Part shown: one piece after another, positions 27,162-35,281 of the stretch
How positions within the stretch are numbered: the first letter of the stretch is position 1
Layout of the letters: each line of letters starts with the position of its first letter
Assembly (NCBI RefSeq): GCF_007995085.1
Contig: NZ_VOQS01000005.1
Span: forward strand, 1,674,001 to 1,738,000
Length of the DNA: 64,000 bases
Source of the DNA: Paraburkholderia azotifigens
Lineage (GTDB): Bacteria > Pseudomonadota > Gammaproteobacteria > Burkholderiales > Burkholderiaceae
Direction: 5' to 3'
Program-made: the position numbers and the translations under genes
The notes under the pieces: model-generated
The model's database searches: none
What the model saw: the letters and a program-made list of their open reading frames with translations, nothing else
Told to the model about the DNA's origin: nothing

Positions 27162-28302
27162 CACGTGCGGGGCCGACATAGTGTGCGCGAGGCCGCAGCA
27201 GGCTTCCGCCCGTCATCTGTTCGATCGAATGCGCAGCCCAGCCGACGCTTCTCGCGATAGCGAACAACGCGAAGGCCGCGTCTCGTTGCAACTGACAATG
27301 CTCGACGAGGGCGGCAAGCGCCACGTCGATGGCGGGCTGCTTGCCCGTCAGATGATCGACGCAGCGGATCAGTTCGCTCGTGGTTTCCGAAGGCTTCAAC
27401 ATCGACAGAAGATACGCCGCTCGCGGATCGCCCTGCGGATACAGCTCATGTCCGAAGCCGGGCAGCGACGCGCTGCCGCCTAGTCTGCTTCGCACCGTCT
27501 GCTCGACTCCGTCGCGCTGTGCATCGTCGAGCAGCCCATACACTCTTGCGATTGCATCCCCATGCAACGGCCCGGAAAACGCGGCGAGTCCCGCCAGCAT
27601 GCACGCACCGAGCGACGCGCCCGTGGACGCGGCCACCCGCGCGGCAAACGACGAACTCGTCAATTCCTGATCCGCGAGCAGCACGAGCGTTTGCCGCAAC
27701 AACTCTGCGTGCCGCGCGGCGCGCCATGCGCGCGCGATGCGCAGATGCAGCGGTCCCTCATCCGATCGAAGCGCGACGAAACCGCTGGCGAGACGGCCCA
27801 CGAGTTCAGCCGCTTCCGCATGCATGCCGGCGATATCGGGTGCACTGCCTGAATGGCTGCAAGAAGCCGCCGCCATGCCCATCGACGCATAGACGCGCGC
27901 GTTCGCGGGACCGTCGATCTTCAACGGTGCGAACGCGCGAAAGCAAGGCGGTTCGTCCGAACTCCACAGGAGTTGTGCGGCCTCTTCGAGCGTCGCCGCA
28001 GCGGCGAGATGAAGCGCGTCTTTTCCACGGTAATAAAGGCGTCCGCGAACGATCGTCGAGATGTGCGTGTTGATGATCGGTTCGCCCCACGCCATCGTGC
28101 TTGCCGCAATGTTCTTGCGCGCCCGGCCCAGGTCGCGCTTTTTCGTCAGCATCGAAATATCCGACGCGCGATAGAGCTTGCGGCTCGTGTGATCGGGATC
28201 CCAGCGCACTTCGATCTGCCCGCGGCTGACATACGCGTACAGCGTCTGCTTGCGCACGCCGAGCGCCTCGCAAGCCTCCTCCTGCGTCATCCAGTTCTTC
28301 AC
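26947..28302 (-). CDS. Citrate synthase family protein with N-terminal helix-turn-helix, unusual C-terminal extension
   Basis: 451 aa from the GTG at 28302 (an ATG at 28290 is the alternative). Residues 1-60 are an excisionase/MerR-like helix-turn-helix (EACEALGVRKQTLYAYVSRG). Then comes a citrate-synthase fold with the conserved histidine segments SGPLHGDA and LPGFGHELYPQGDPR. Relatives normally end soon after HSIEQMTGGSLLRPRAHYVG. Here the frame runs on for about 75 arginine/serine-rich residues that lie antisense to the 3' end of the PQQ dehydrogenase gene. The extension is therefore probably not native: the normal stop looks lost. The DNA-binding plus citrate synthase fusion is common in Proteobacteria but its function is not established. 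Confidence 0.75.
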   Translation of the reverse strand: MKNWMTQEEACEALGVRKQTLYAYVSRGQIEVRWDPDHTSRKLYRASDISMLTKKRDLGRARKNIAASTMAWGEPIINTHISTIVRGRLYYRGKDALHLAAAATLEEAAQLLWSSDEPPCFRAFAPLKIDGPANARVYASMGMAAASCSHSGSAPDIAGMHAEAAELVGRLASGFVALRSDEGPLHLRIARAWRAARHAELLRQTLVLLADQELTSSSFAARVAASTGASLGACMLAGLAAFSGPLHGDAIARVYGLLDDAQRDGVEQTVRSRLGGSASLPGFGHELYPQGDPRAAYLLSMLKPSETTSELIRCVDHLTGKQPAIDVALAALVEHCQLQRDAAFALFAIARSVGWAAHSIEQMTGGSLLRPRAHYVGPARATGSATHRRLRSRRASCRTNHVRPRRSPHTACRSLRRSSAWPGRLREAGRAIALRLCRCCMHADNCRPSRR

Positions 28303-28465
28303 GTTGATCGACTCAATCAAGGTTGACGGTCTTGGGTGCCGCCGGTTTAATGCAGACACAAACACATAGAAGAACCGGACGATACGCGCCGATCAGCGCA
28401 TCGAAGCACGTCGTTCGCGTTCCCATTCTTGCGACCTGTTCAGAGGCACCAAGGAGGAGATATCG

Positions 28466-29821
28466 ATGGCTTCACACCGAACGACCCAGTATATATCCAC
28501 CGCGTCCGATCGCATGACGCGCACCCGCTACTCGATCCTCGCGACGATCCTGCTGCTCGCGACGGTCGCCTATGCGGACCGCGCCATTCTGTCGATCGCG
28601 GGGCCGGGCATTTCGAAGCAGTTCGGCCTGAATCACGTGCAGCTGGGCTACGTGCTGTCTGCGTTCAGCTGGGCCTATGTGATCGGCCAGATTCCGGGCG
28701 GCCTGTTGCTCGACAGGTTTGGCACCAAGAAGATGTATGGCGCGACGCTCATTCTGTGGTCGATCGCGACGATGCTCGTCGGCTTCATCGGCAACGTCAC
28801 GTCCGATCTCTCCATTGCGCTGGCGCTGCTGTTCGCGCTGCGCTTCGCGCTCGGCCTGATCGAAGCGCCGAGCTTTCCCGCGAACGGCCGGGTTGCGGTC
28901 ATGTGGTTTCCGAGGGAAGAGCGCGGACTCGCTACTTCTCTGTTCGCATCGGCGTCCTACTTCGCCGTGGCGATCTTCTCGCCCTTCGCTGGCTGGCTCA
29001 CGGCGAAATTCGGCTGGCCCGCGCCGTTCATCGCGCTCGGGCTCATTGGCATCGCGTCGGCTGGTCTGTGGGCCGCTGTCATGCACGAACCGCGCAATCA
29101 TCCGCGCGTCTCCGGCGCGGAACTCGATCACATCGTGGCAGGCGGCGCGATGATCGATATCGACTCGAAACATGAATTGCAGGCACGTCCCGCCGTCTCG
29201 TGGCCGATGGCGCGCACGCTGCTCGGCAACCGCATGTTGTGGTGCTCGTATATCGGCCAGTACTGCACGATCGCGCTCAGCTATTTCTTCATTACGTGGT
29301 TCCCGATCTACCTCGTGCAGGCGCGCGGGATGAACGTGATGCAAGCGGGCTTCGCGACGATGATTCCCGCCGTGGCCGGCTTTCTCGGCGGCATCGCGGG
29401 CGGCGCGATCTCCGACATGCTGATCCGTCACGGCTGGAGCGTGTCGTGGGCGCGCAAGACGCCGTATATCGTCGGCATGCTGGTGGGTTGCTGTCTCGTG
29501 CTGTCGGCCTTCACGGAAAGCAATGTCGCGATCGTCGGACTCATGACGCTGGCCTTCTTCGGCAAAGGTGCGGCTGCGGGCGCGGGCACGTGGGCCATTG
29601 TCAGCGATACGGCGCCGCGCGAAGCCGTGGGGCTGGCGGGCGCAATCTTCAATTGCGTGGGCAACATCGGCGGCATTGTCACGCCGATTGCTTTCGGTTA
29701 CATCGTTCAGGCAACGGGCGGCTACACGGTCGGACTTTACTTCGTCGCCGCGCATTGCCTCGTCGCAGCCGTCGTCTACCTGCTGTTCATGGGTAACATC
29801 CAGCGCGTGAAGATGAGTTGA
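28466..29821 (+). CDS. MFS transporter, glucarate/galactarate/gluconate-type (anion:cation symporter family)
   Basis: 451 aa, twelve predicted helices. The segments VAYADRAILSIAGPGISKQFGL, SWAYVIGQIPGGLLLDRFGTKK, and ALRFALGLIEAPSFPANGR are typical of GudP/GarP/ExuT carriers for hexuronates and aldarates. The ATG at 28466 has AAGGAGGAGAT upstream. The next gene, a 2-hydroxyacid dehydrogenase, starts within 75 bp, which suggests a two-gene operon for uptake and oxidation/reduction of a sugar acid. With the periplasmic PQQ dehydrogenase next door, gluconate or 2-ketogluconate is a reasonable inferred substrate. Confidence 0.87.
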   Translation: MASHRTTQYISTASDRMTRTRYSILATILLLATVAYADRAILSIAGPGISKQFGLNHVQLGYVLSAFSWAYVIGQIPGGLLLDRFGTKKMYGATLILWSIATMLVGFIGNVTSDLSIALALLFALRFALGLIEAPSFPANGRVAVMWFPREERGLATSLFASASYFAVAIFSPFAGWLTAKFGWPAPFIALGLIGIASAGLWAAVMHEPRNHPRVSGAELDHIVAGGAMIDIDSKHELQARPAVSWPMARTLLGNRMLWCSYIGQYCTIALSYFFITWFPIYLVQARGMNVMQAGFATMIPAVAGFLGGIAGGAISDMLIRHGWSVSWARKTPYIVGMLVGCCLVLSAFTESNVAIVGLMTLAFFGKGAAAGAGTWAIVSDTAPREAVGLAGAIFNCVGNIGGIVTPIAFGYIVQATGGYTVGLYFVAAHCLVAAVVYLLFMGNIQRVKMS

Positions 29822-29895
29822 CGCTGACATCGATGCAACACGCCAGGCCCGGCGTGGCGACACATGCGCCGGGCAAATTTTATGGAAACCAGGTT

Positions 29896-30891
29896 ATGCA
29901 ACAAGCGGACACGCTCAAGCCAGTCATCCTCAACGCAGCCGAATTGCCGGAGCGGACCCACGCAGAACTCCGTGCGCTGTTCGACGTCCTCGATCTGCCG
30001 AAAGACTCCGCAACGGCGTCTACGTTTCTCGCTGAACACGGCCATCGCGTACGCGGCATTGCTTTGCGCAAAACGAAGATCGACGCAGCGTTCCTCGACG
30101 CACTGCCTGCTTTGGAGATCATCTCCAGCTACAGCGCAGGACTCGACAACCTGGACGTGCAGGCCGCGAAGACGCGCGGCATCCGGATCGAAAACACCTC
30201 GCACATTCTTGCCGAAGACGTCGCGAATGCAGCCGTCGGTCTCGCGCTCGCCGTCACGCGCGACTTCATCAACGCCGATGTCTTCGTTCGCTCGGGCGAA
30301 TGGCCTGCACGCGGGCAATATCCTCTCGGACGATCGATCTCACGGATGAAGATCGGCATCGTCGGACTGGGCACGATCGGCTCGGCGATCGCCCATCGCC
30401 TGCAGGCATTCGGCTCGACGCTGGCGTATTTCGGCCCGTCGCGCAAACCCGTCGACCTGCCCTACTACGACGACATCGTCCGCCTCGCGCGCGATTGCGA
30501 CATGCTGATTCTGACCTGTCCGCTTTCTCCCGCCACGCATCATCTCGTCGATGCGGCCGTGCTCGATGCGCTGGGACCACGCGGGTTCGTCGTGAACATT
30601 GCGCGCGGTCCTGTGGTCGACGAGCCCGCACTGATCGCGGCCCTGGCTGAAAACAGAATCGCAGGCGCCGCGCTCGACGTCTTCGAACACGAACCGCTTG
30701 TTCCCGAAGCATTGATTCGCGACCGCCGCGTCGTGCTGACGCCGCATATCGGCTCCGCGACGGACGAAACGCGCCGGAGCATGGCGGAGAATGTCGTCGA
30801 TACGCTCGCGCAGCACTTTGGCATCGAGGGTCCGCGAAGCAAGGCGGAGCAAAGCGAGCGGGCCGGCGTGGCCGTCGAAAGTATCGGCTGA
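29896..30891 (+). CDS. D-isomer-specific 2-hydroxyacid dehydrogenase (2-ketogluconate/hydroxypyruvate reductase type)
   Basis: 331 aa from the ATG at 29896; in-frame TTG and ATG starts at 29818 and 29833 would add weakly conserved residues. The NAD(P)-binding motif GIVGLGTIGSAIAHRLQAFG is near residues 150-170, with catalytic Arg in NIARGPVVDEPAL, Glu in FEHEP and His in LTPHIGSAT. SSYSAGLDNLDV marks the substrate domain. In cofactor loop position the sequence FGPSRKP suggests NADP preference (Ser-Arg after beta-2). As partner of the upstream aldarate-type carrier it may be a 2-ketogluconate or glyoxylate/hydroxypyruvate reductase. Confidence 0.87.
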   Translation: MQQADTLKPVILNAAELPERTHAELRALFDVLDLPKDSATASTFLAEHGHRVRGIALRKTKIDAAFLDALPALEIISSYSAGLDNLDVQAAKTRGIRIENTSHILAEDVANAAVGLALAVTRDFINADVFVRSGEWPARGQYPLGRSISRMKIGIVGLGTIGSAIAHRLQAFGSTLAYFGPSRKPVDLPYYDDIVRLARDCDMLILTCPLSPATHHLVDAAVLDALGPRGFVVNIARGPVVDEPALIAALAENRIAGAALDVFEHEPLVPEALIRDRRVVLTPHIGSATDETRRSMAENVVDTLAQHFGIEGPRSKAEQSERAGVAVESIG

Positions 30892-31006
30892 AGGACTCGC
30901 GCGACACTCGCAGCAACCGCTTCGGCTTCAGGCATCGCGGATGCTCAGTGCCAATGCGCAATTGACCCCGCGCAATTGACCCGTGCTGTTCACCGAGGAG
31001 AGCGAG

Positions 31007-31273
31007 ATGGCTGAAGCCGGCAGCGAACGCAGCAACGACGATCGTATTCGCGAACGTGCATATCAACTTTGGGAGCGTGACGACGATCCGAAGCGACATG
31101 CCGACGAGTATTGGGACACGGCCCGGCGTCAGATCGAGGCCGAGGGCATGGACAGTTCGCCCCCGCACATCGAGCAATCGGACAAGCGTCAGATAGAAAG
31201 CGAAGTCCCGCAGGAAGCCGGCATTCCACACGCCGATGCGGCAGCCAGGCCGCGCGCGAAACGGACGCGATAA
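31007..31273 (+). CDS. DUF2934 domain-containing small protein
   Basis: 88 aa from the ATG at 31007, with GAGGAGAGCGAG upstream. The N-terminal half carries the DUF2934 signature RIRERAYQLWERDDDPKRHADEYW-like helix-turn-helix-shaped motif, followed by a Pro/Ala/Arg-rich tail. These small acidic-basic proteins are widespread in Burkholderia and rhizobia. They have no proven function and are often near stress genes. It lies 104 bp before tRNA-Leu. Confidence 0.78.
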   Translation: MAEAGSERSNDDRIRERAYQLWERDDDPKRHADEYWDTARRQIEAEGMDSSPPHIEQSDKRQIESEVPQEAGIPHADAAARPRAKRTR

Positions 31274-31359
31274 GGCGATGCAGGTTCGATGCTCGAGTTG
31301 CCATCGCCGTCGAACCTGCGCGCACTACATACCCCCTTTTAAACCGTTGGATTAGTCGC

Positions 31360-31365
31360 TACAAT
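31360..31365 (+). promoter_or_regulatory. -10 box of tRNA-Leu promoter
   Basis: TACAAT lies 11 nt before the tRNA 5' end, with a weak -35 (TTTTAA) 17 nt further up. Position and sequence fit a stable-RNA promoter with start near 31372. Confidence 0.45.
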
Positions 31366-31376
31366 TGCGGCCCCTT

Positions 31377-31461
31377 GCCCAGGTGGCGGAATTGGTAGAC
31401 GCACTATCTTGAGGGGGTAGCGCTGAAAGGCGTGCGGGTTCGAGTCCCGCCCTGGGCACCA
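31377..31461 (+). tRNA. tRNA-Leu (anticodon GAG)
   Basis: 85 nt with encoded CCA. The acceptor stem pairs GCCCAGG with CCTGGGC, and the D arm is GGCGGAATTGGTAGACGC. The anticodon stem CTATC/GGTAG holds loop TTGAGGG with anticodon GAG at 31411-31413. A long variable arm, as in all class II leucine tRNAs, and the T arm GCGGG-TTCGAGT-CCCGC follow. It reads CUC/CUU codons. A 17-nt near-copy of its 3' end lies at 40348-40364. Confidence 0.96.
31445..31461 (+). repeat. Proposed attL-like repeat inside tRNA-Leu 3' end
   Basis: TCCCGCCCTGGGCACCA, the end of the tRNA gene, matches 15 of 17 bases of TCCCGCCGCGGGCACCA at 40348-40364 in the same orientation. tRNA 3' ends are standard integration sites; the match is imperfect, so this is a hypothesis. 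Confidence 0.3.
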
Positions 31462-32089
31462 AAGCTTGTTCCGGCCGTATCCGTTGCATTCCAAACAATC
31501 CCGCAGGATCAAGCGCTAGCGGGGATTTTCTTCCTTTACGTCCCCGTTCGTCCCTTGGACAACCGCCAGTTCCACCTCGCCAGCGAGCTGGTTATGGAGA
31601 CCAAAATCGTTGAGAAGCCATGCGGTGTTCCAACCTTGATAGCGCGAGCTGGTTGAAAGTCGGCGCGGTTTCGGTCATGCGCTACTTCTGACCGACCGCT
31701 GCCCGATGGCGCGATACGGAAGCCGACGCCCCGTATTGGGCGCTCACACCGACGGCACCGGCGGCTGCCTCCTCCGCCATTCTTGACATTCATACGCTCC
31801 TAGCCGAACCACGAAGCCGGTGAGAGGAGATTCGTGAAAGCGCTCGGCTCACTCATTTCACGCTTACGAAAGCGCCTGGACACGGCTTGCGCAGTGTGGC
31901 CCTATAACCCGTTCCCGGAAATATGACCGTGCGCCCAGCAGCCGTTCATGGGACCGCAAACGTCATGCGCCGACACCGGCTGTCGCGAATTGATCATTTC
32001 GAGCACGCCTTTGAACCATTCGCGACTCGGCGAGCGCGACACCTCAATTTAAAGTGGCGACTCCTATCCACATATCGAAGGAGTTCAAC
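31462..32089. other. Non-coding or decayed stretch after tRNA-Leu
   Basis: About 630 bp with no intact gene. It starts with a terminator-like hairpin (31497-31527). The short frames on both strands match no family I recognise; the minus strand around 31900-32040 has a protein-like stretch (SREWFKGVLEMINSRQPVSA) with no assignable family. The right end contains the ribosome site of the first Ohr gene (GAAGGAG). Confidence 0.4.
31497..31527 (+). terminator. Rho-independent terminator after tRNA-Leu
   Basis: The arms AATCCCGC (31497-31504) and GCGGGGATT (31519-31527) pair with one bulge around a 14-nt loop, followed by TTCTTCCTTT. It sits 35 nt after the tRNA CCA, as expected for tRNA transcription termination. 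Confidence 0.55.
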
Positions 32090-32536
32090 ATGACCACGAT
32101 CGATAAAGTCCTCTTCTCAGGCGATAGCCACGCCACGTTCAATCACGACCTCGATATCCAGCCTGGCGAGCACGGCGTTCTCAACCTCGAACTGTCGGCT
32201 TTCGGCGGTGAAAGCCTCGATTTCATCGGCACTGAGTTGCACCCGCGAGCTGAACAGCTGTTTTCGGGCGCGTGGTCGGCCTGTTACATCAGCGCGTTCG
32301 AGATCGCGGCCTCGATGAAGAAGGTCACGCTACCTTCGGACTATTCCGTCGACATCCACGTCAGCATCGGCTCGGTCGGTGAAGGCTTTTGCCTCGGCGC
32401 GCAATTCACCGTCCACGCACCGGGTCTGGCACCGGAAACCGTCCAATCGCTCGCGCTTCTCGCCCATCAGATCTGCCCTTACTCAAAGGCTGTCCACGGC
32501 AACATCGAGGTCGGCCTCAACGTGGTCACGGCGTAA
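32090..32536 (+). CDS. Ohr/OsmC family organic hydroperoxide reductase, copy 1
   Basis: 148 aa from the ATG at 32090 (GAAGGAG upstream). The two peroxidatic/resolving cysteines are Cys65 in AWSACY and Cys129 in HQICPYSKAVHGNIEV, matching Ohr. The N-terminal part differs from typical Ohr: the usual glycine-rich GGRDG stretch is replaced by ATFNHDLDIQPGEHG, so the arginine that normally tunes the peroxidatic Cys is not obvious. Ohr enzymes reduce organic and lipid hydroperoxides using lipoyl proteins. A paralogue follows at 32661, then an OhrR-type regulator at 33563. Confidence 0.85.
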   Translation: MTTIDKVLFSGDSHATFNHDLDIQPGEHGVLNLELSAFGGESLDFIGTELHPRAEQLFSGAWSACYISAFEIAASMKKVTLPSDYSVDIHVSIGSVGEGFCLGAQFTVHAPGLAPETVQSLALLAHQICPYSKAVHGNIEVGLNVVTA

Positions 32537-32583
32537 TCGTAATTGCCCCGGGTTCGCACAACATCCCCACCGCATTTTCGCTC

Positions 32584-32605
32584 TCGTATTATTAATCGCA
32601 TACGA
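32584..32605. promoter_or_regulatory. Inverted repeat between the two Ohr genes
   Basis: TCGTAT and ATACGA arms are separated by 10 AT-rich bases, about 55-75 bp before the second Ohr gene. A second pair, AATCGC (32594-32599) and GCGATT (32617-32622), is interleaved. This AT-rich island is the best candidate operator/promoter for the OhrR-type regulator; no equivalent was found before the first Ohr gene. Confidence 0.35.
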
Positions 32606-32660
32606 TCTTATCGATAGCGATTTATACAAGCCTCACATTCATCGGTAAAAGGAATACGTC

Positions 32661-33107
32661 ATGGAAAAGATCGAGAAAGTCCTCACTTCAGGCAACACGC
32701 ACGTCACCGTCAATCGCAATCCGGACGCCCAGCGCGGCGAGTTTGGTGTCTATGACCTCAAACTGACGGCGCCCGGTGTCGAAGACCTCCAGTTCGTCGG
32801 CACCGAGCCGCACCCACGGGCCGAGCAGTTGTTTGCTGGTGCCTGGTCGGCCTGTTACACCACGGTGTTCGGGATGGCAGCCCAGCTAAAGAAGGTAACG
32901 CTGCCGCCCGACTATTCCGTGGACATCAAGGTCAACATCGGGCAGACCGGTCCCGCCTGGTTCCTCGGCGCTCGGTTCACTGTCCGTGTGCCGGGTATCG
33001 AGCAGAAAATCGTGGAGTCAATCGCTCACCTGGCCCATCAGATCTGCCCCTACTCGAAGGCGGTGCGCGGCAACATTGAGGTCGTCACGAACATCGTCAC
33101 GGTGTGA
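32661..33107 (+). CDS. Ohr/OsmC family organic hydroperoxide reductase, copy 2
   Basis: 148 aa, the same length as copy 1 and aligning with it without gaps (shared FSG/FAG-AWSACY, KKVTLP-DYSVDI, HLAHQICPYSKAV-GNIEV). Cys65 and Cys129 are conserved. Copy 2 has NRNPDAQRGEFG where copy 1 has NHDLDIQPGEHG, so an arginine is present near the position expected to assist catalysis. The pair arose by tandem duplication. The ATG at 32661 has AAAAGGAA upstream. It probably detoxifies organic peroxides under control of the OhrR-type gene downstream. Confidence 0.87.
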   Translation: MEKIEKVLTSGNTHVTVNRNPDAQRGEFGVYDLKLTAPGVEDLQFVGTEPHPRAEQLFAGAWSACYTTVFGMAAQLKKVTLPPDYSVDIKVNIGQTGPAWFLGARFTVRVPGIEQKIVESIAHLAHQICPYSKAVRGNIEVVTNIVTV

Positions 33108-33253
33108 TCGGATGAGGGGCGCACTACCCTCGTCGCACACCGCCTGACCGTCAACTCCTCTCCAACGGGGGCCGCCGCGCATTGCCGCTCTTCGTGCGCG
33201 TCGGCCACAGCAGCGGACGGGTCGTCGTTTATTTATTCCGCAGGATGGACACA

Positions 33254-33473
33254 ATGTTCAGTCACGTAGTGGTCGGCAACAACGCGATCGGCTTTGCCGG
33301 CCAGTCCACTCAGCAGGTCGACCAGTGGCATGCCGCCGGGGTCGCCAATGGCGGAACTTCGGTTGAAGCGCCGCCCGGTGGGGCGTGAGACCGCATACGG
33401 CAGCCTCTATCTCGCCTACCTGCGCGATCAGGACGGCAACAGACTTGACGCTCTGTATCGCGAGCCTGACTGA
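33254..33473 (+). pseudogene. VOC (glyoxalase-like) family protein, internally deleted and frameshifted
   Basis: The start MFSHVVVGNNAIGF matches the first strand of VOC proteins. The frame then jumps to QSTQQVDQWHAAGVANGGTSVEAPPGG, the C-terminal half, so the middle of the domain is missing. It stops at a TGA, while the next frame continues with TAYGSLYLAYLRDQDGNRLDAL, the normal end of the fold. A deletion plus a frameshift make it non-functional. It sits between the Ohr pair and the OhrR gene. Confidence 0.75.
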
Positions 33474-33562
33474 AGCGATTCGCTTTCCGGGTTTATTGTC
33501 GTTCGTCAGATGATCTTTCGTAAGGCTTGCAAAACGTCGGCCTTGAGTCCAGGAGGATACAG

Positions 33563-34024
33563 ATGAAACCCACCGATCAACGGGCACCTGGCAATCTCAC
33601 GCTCTCCGATTTCCTATGCTTTGCGGTCTATTCCGCGAACCTGGCGTTCGGCAAGGCATGCAAGCCGATACTCGATGAGCTTGGGGTGACTTACACGCAA
33701 TACTTCACGATCATTGCACTGTGGGAGGCAGACAATCAGACCGTCGGTGGACTGGGCGAAACACTTTTCCTCGAATCGAACACGCTTACCCCGATGCTGA
33801 AAAAACTTGAGGCGATGGGCTATTTGCGAAGGCAGCGTGATTCCGAAGACGAACGCCAGGTGCGGATCCTCCTGACAAAAAGTGGCCGGCGCTTGTGCGA
33901 AAAGGCCATGACGACAAATCTCTCAGAGGCGTCTGGCCTGACACCGGACAAGTTCATTAAAGTGCAAAAGTCTGTCGTCGCGCTGCGGAACGAGCTTATG
34001 AGGCTCGTTGGACACGGCGAATGA
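33563..34024 (+). CDS. ohrR: OhrR-type MarR family transcriptional regulator
   Basis: 153 aa from the ATG at 33563, with AGGAGG upstream. The segment LSDFLCFAVYSANLAFGKACKP contains Cys19 at the position of the peroxide-sensing cysteine of OhrR. YTQYFTIIALWE and the winged helix LFLESNTLTPMLKKLEAMGYLRRQRDSEDERQVRILLT complete the MarR fold. OhrR represses ohr and releases DNA when its Cys is oxidised by organic hydroperoxide. Here it is downstream of two Ohr genes on the same strand, separated by the broken VOC gene. Confidence 0.87.
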   Translation: MKPTDQRAPGNLTLSDFLCFAVYSANLAFGKACKPILDELGVTYTQYFTIIALWEADNQTVGGLGETLFLESNTLTPMLKKLEAMGYLRRQRDSEDERQVRILLTKSGRRLCEKAMTTNLSEASGLTPDKFIKVQKSVVALRNELMRLVGHGE

Positions 34025-34067
34025 ATGCTGACAGTCGTCTTACCGCGATCAAAAAGGGAGGTCCGAT

Positions 34068-35027
34068 ATGCAAGATCAGACCGACTGGCTAACCCGTTTC
34101 ATGGAGCTTGTGACCATAACGGGAAAAGTGGAGGTTCGCTGTGCAATGCGAGCCCCGTGGGCAATCGAATACGCCCAGGCCGGAGCGCAGGAGATGCCGT
34201 ACCACGTTGTACTGACCGGCAGAGCCGTATTCGAGAACTCGGATAGCGGGGCAACCTGCGAATTGCGGCCCGGCGACATCGCCTTACTGCCGCACGGTTC
34301 CGCGCACGTGTTACGCGACGGCAGCGGCGCCACACCGGGACCGACCAAGGTCCGCAGTTCGGGCAGTCTCCTTGTCAACGAAAGTAGCGGCGATGGCGAA
34401 GCATTCGACATGTTGTGCGGGCGATTTGTCGTCGCGCCGCCTCATGATCGACTGATCCGGAGCTACCTCCCGTTGGAACTCGTGGTTCGCACCGAAGATA
34501 TCGCCGCCGCCACACACAGTCTGCCGCAAGCGGAGCGCTTGAGCCGGTTGGTCGCGCTGATGCGGGCCGAAGCGATGGACGACGAAGTGGGCAGCGGCGC
34601 CGTGCTAAACGCGCTGTCGTCCGCCCTATTTGCGTTGACGTTACGGGCGGCCGGTGAGGCTGGTCAAGCACACACGGGTGTGCTCGCGCTGGCCGCCCAC
34701 CCGAGGCTGGCGCCTGCGGCCGCTGCCATGTTCGGCGACCCGGCTCGAGCATGGACGCTTTCTGAACTGGCCGGACTTTGCAGCATGTCGCGCGCGACAT
34801 TCAGGCGACATTTCCAGGCCAGCCTCGGCCGCTCCGCGATGGATTTGCTGACCGATATCCGGATGAGCGCAGCGGCAAATGCTCTGCGGAAATCCACTTC
34901 GTCCACCGAGGCAGTTGCAGATCTTGTCGGATACCAGTCGGTGTCCGCCTTTCGACGGGTATTCACTCAGCGGATGGGAGCGACGCCTGGCGACTGGCGG
35001 CAACTTCACCGAGCGGGCACAGAATGA
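34068..35027 (+). CDS. AraC family transcriptional regulator with cupin sensor domain
   Basis: 319 aa. The N-terminal cupin (about residues 20-130: CELRPGDIALLPHGSAHVLRDG) belongs to the cupin_6 type found in regulators of redox and aldehyde genes. The C-terminal double helix-turn-helix (residues 215-315: WTLSELAGLCSMSRATFRRHFQASLG, ADLVGYQSVSAFRRVFTQRMGATPGDWR) is typical. AAGGGAGGTCC precedes the start. It lies 43 bp after the OhrR gene. Relatives often control a neighbouring oxidoreductase or VOC gene; the broken VOC gene may be its lost target. Confidence 0.88.
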   Translation: MQDQTDWLTRFMELVTITGKVEVRCAMRAPWAIEYAQAGAQEMPYHVVLTGRAVFENSDSGATCELRPGDIALLPHGSAHVLRDGSGATPGPTKVRSSGSLLVNESSGDGEAFDMLCGRFVVAPPHDRLIRSYLPLELVVRTEDIAAATHSLPQAERLSRLVALMRAEAMDDEVGSGAVLNALSSALFALTLRAAGEAGQAHTGVLALAAHPRLAPAAAAMFGDPARAWTLSELAGLCSMSRATFRRHFQASLGRSAMDLLTDIRMSAAANALRKSTSSTEAVADLVGYQSVSAFRRVFTQRMGATPGDWRQLHRAGTE

Positions 35028-35281
35028 GCGGCTGGGATACGTACGCTGTTGCCGACCACATCCGGCATCAACATCAGGACGGGGCGAAATCCGCAAGCTT
35101 CGTACTGTGATAAAGGTCGAGTGCCTCGGTCGGTCAACGTGAAAGAGCGACCAGGAGATTCCAACTCGTCTCGATGCGACGAATTGACACCCCTGCTTAC
35201 ATGGTTTTGCGCGAATCTGCTGCTGTTTCCATTTCGTGGATGCGCCGATCATCGTCCACGTAAATCAACTGGAGCAGCACC

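Noticed and set aside
31462..32089. Integrase gene expected next to tRNA-Leu
   Set aside because: No tyrosine recombinase motif (R-HxxR-Y) was seen on either strand here or up to 40364.
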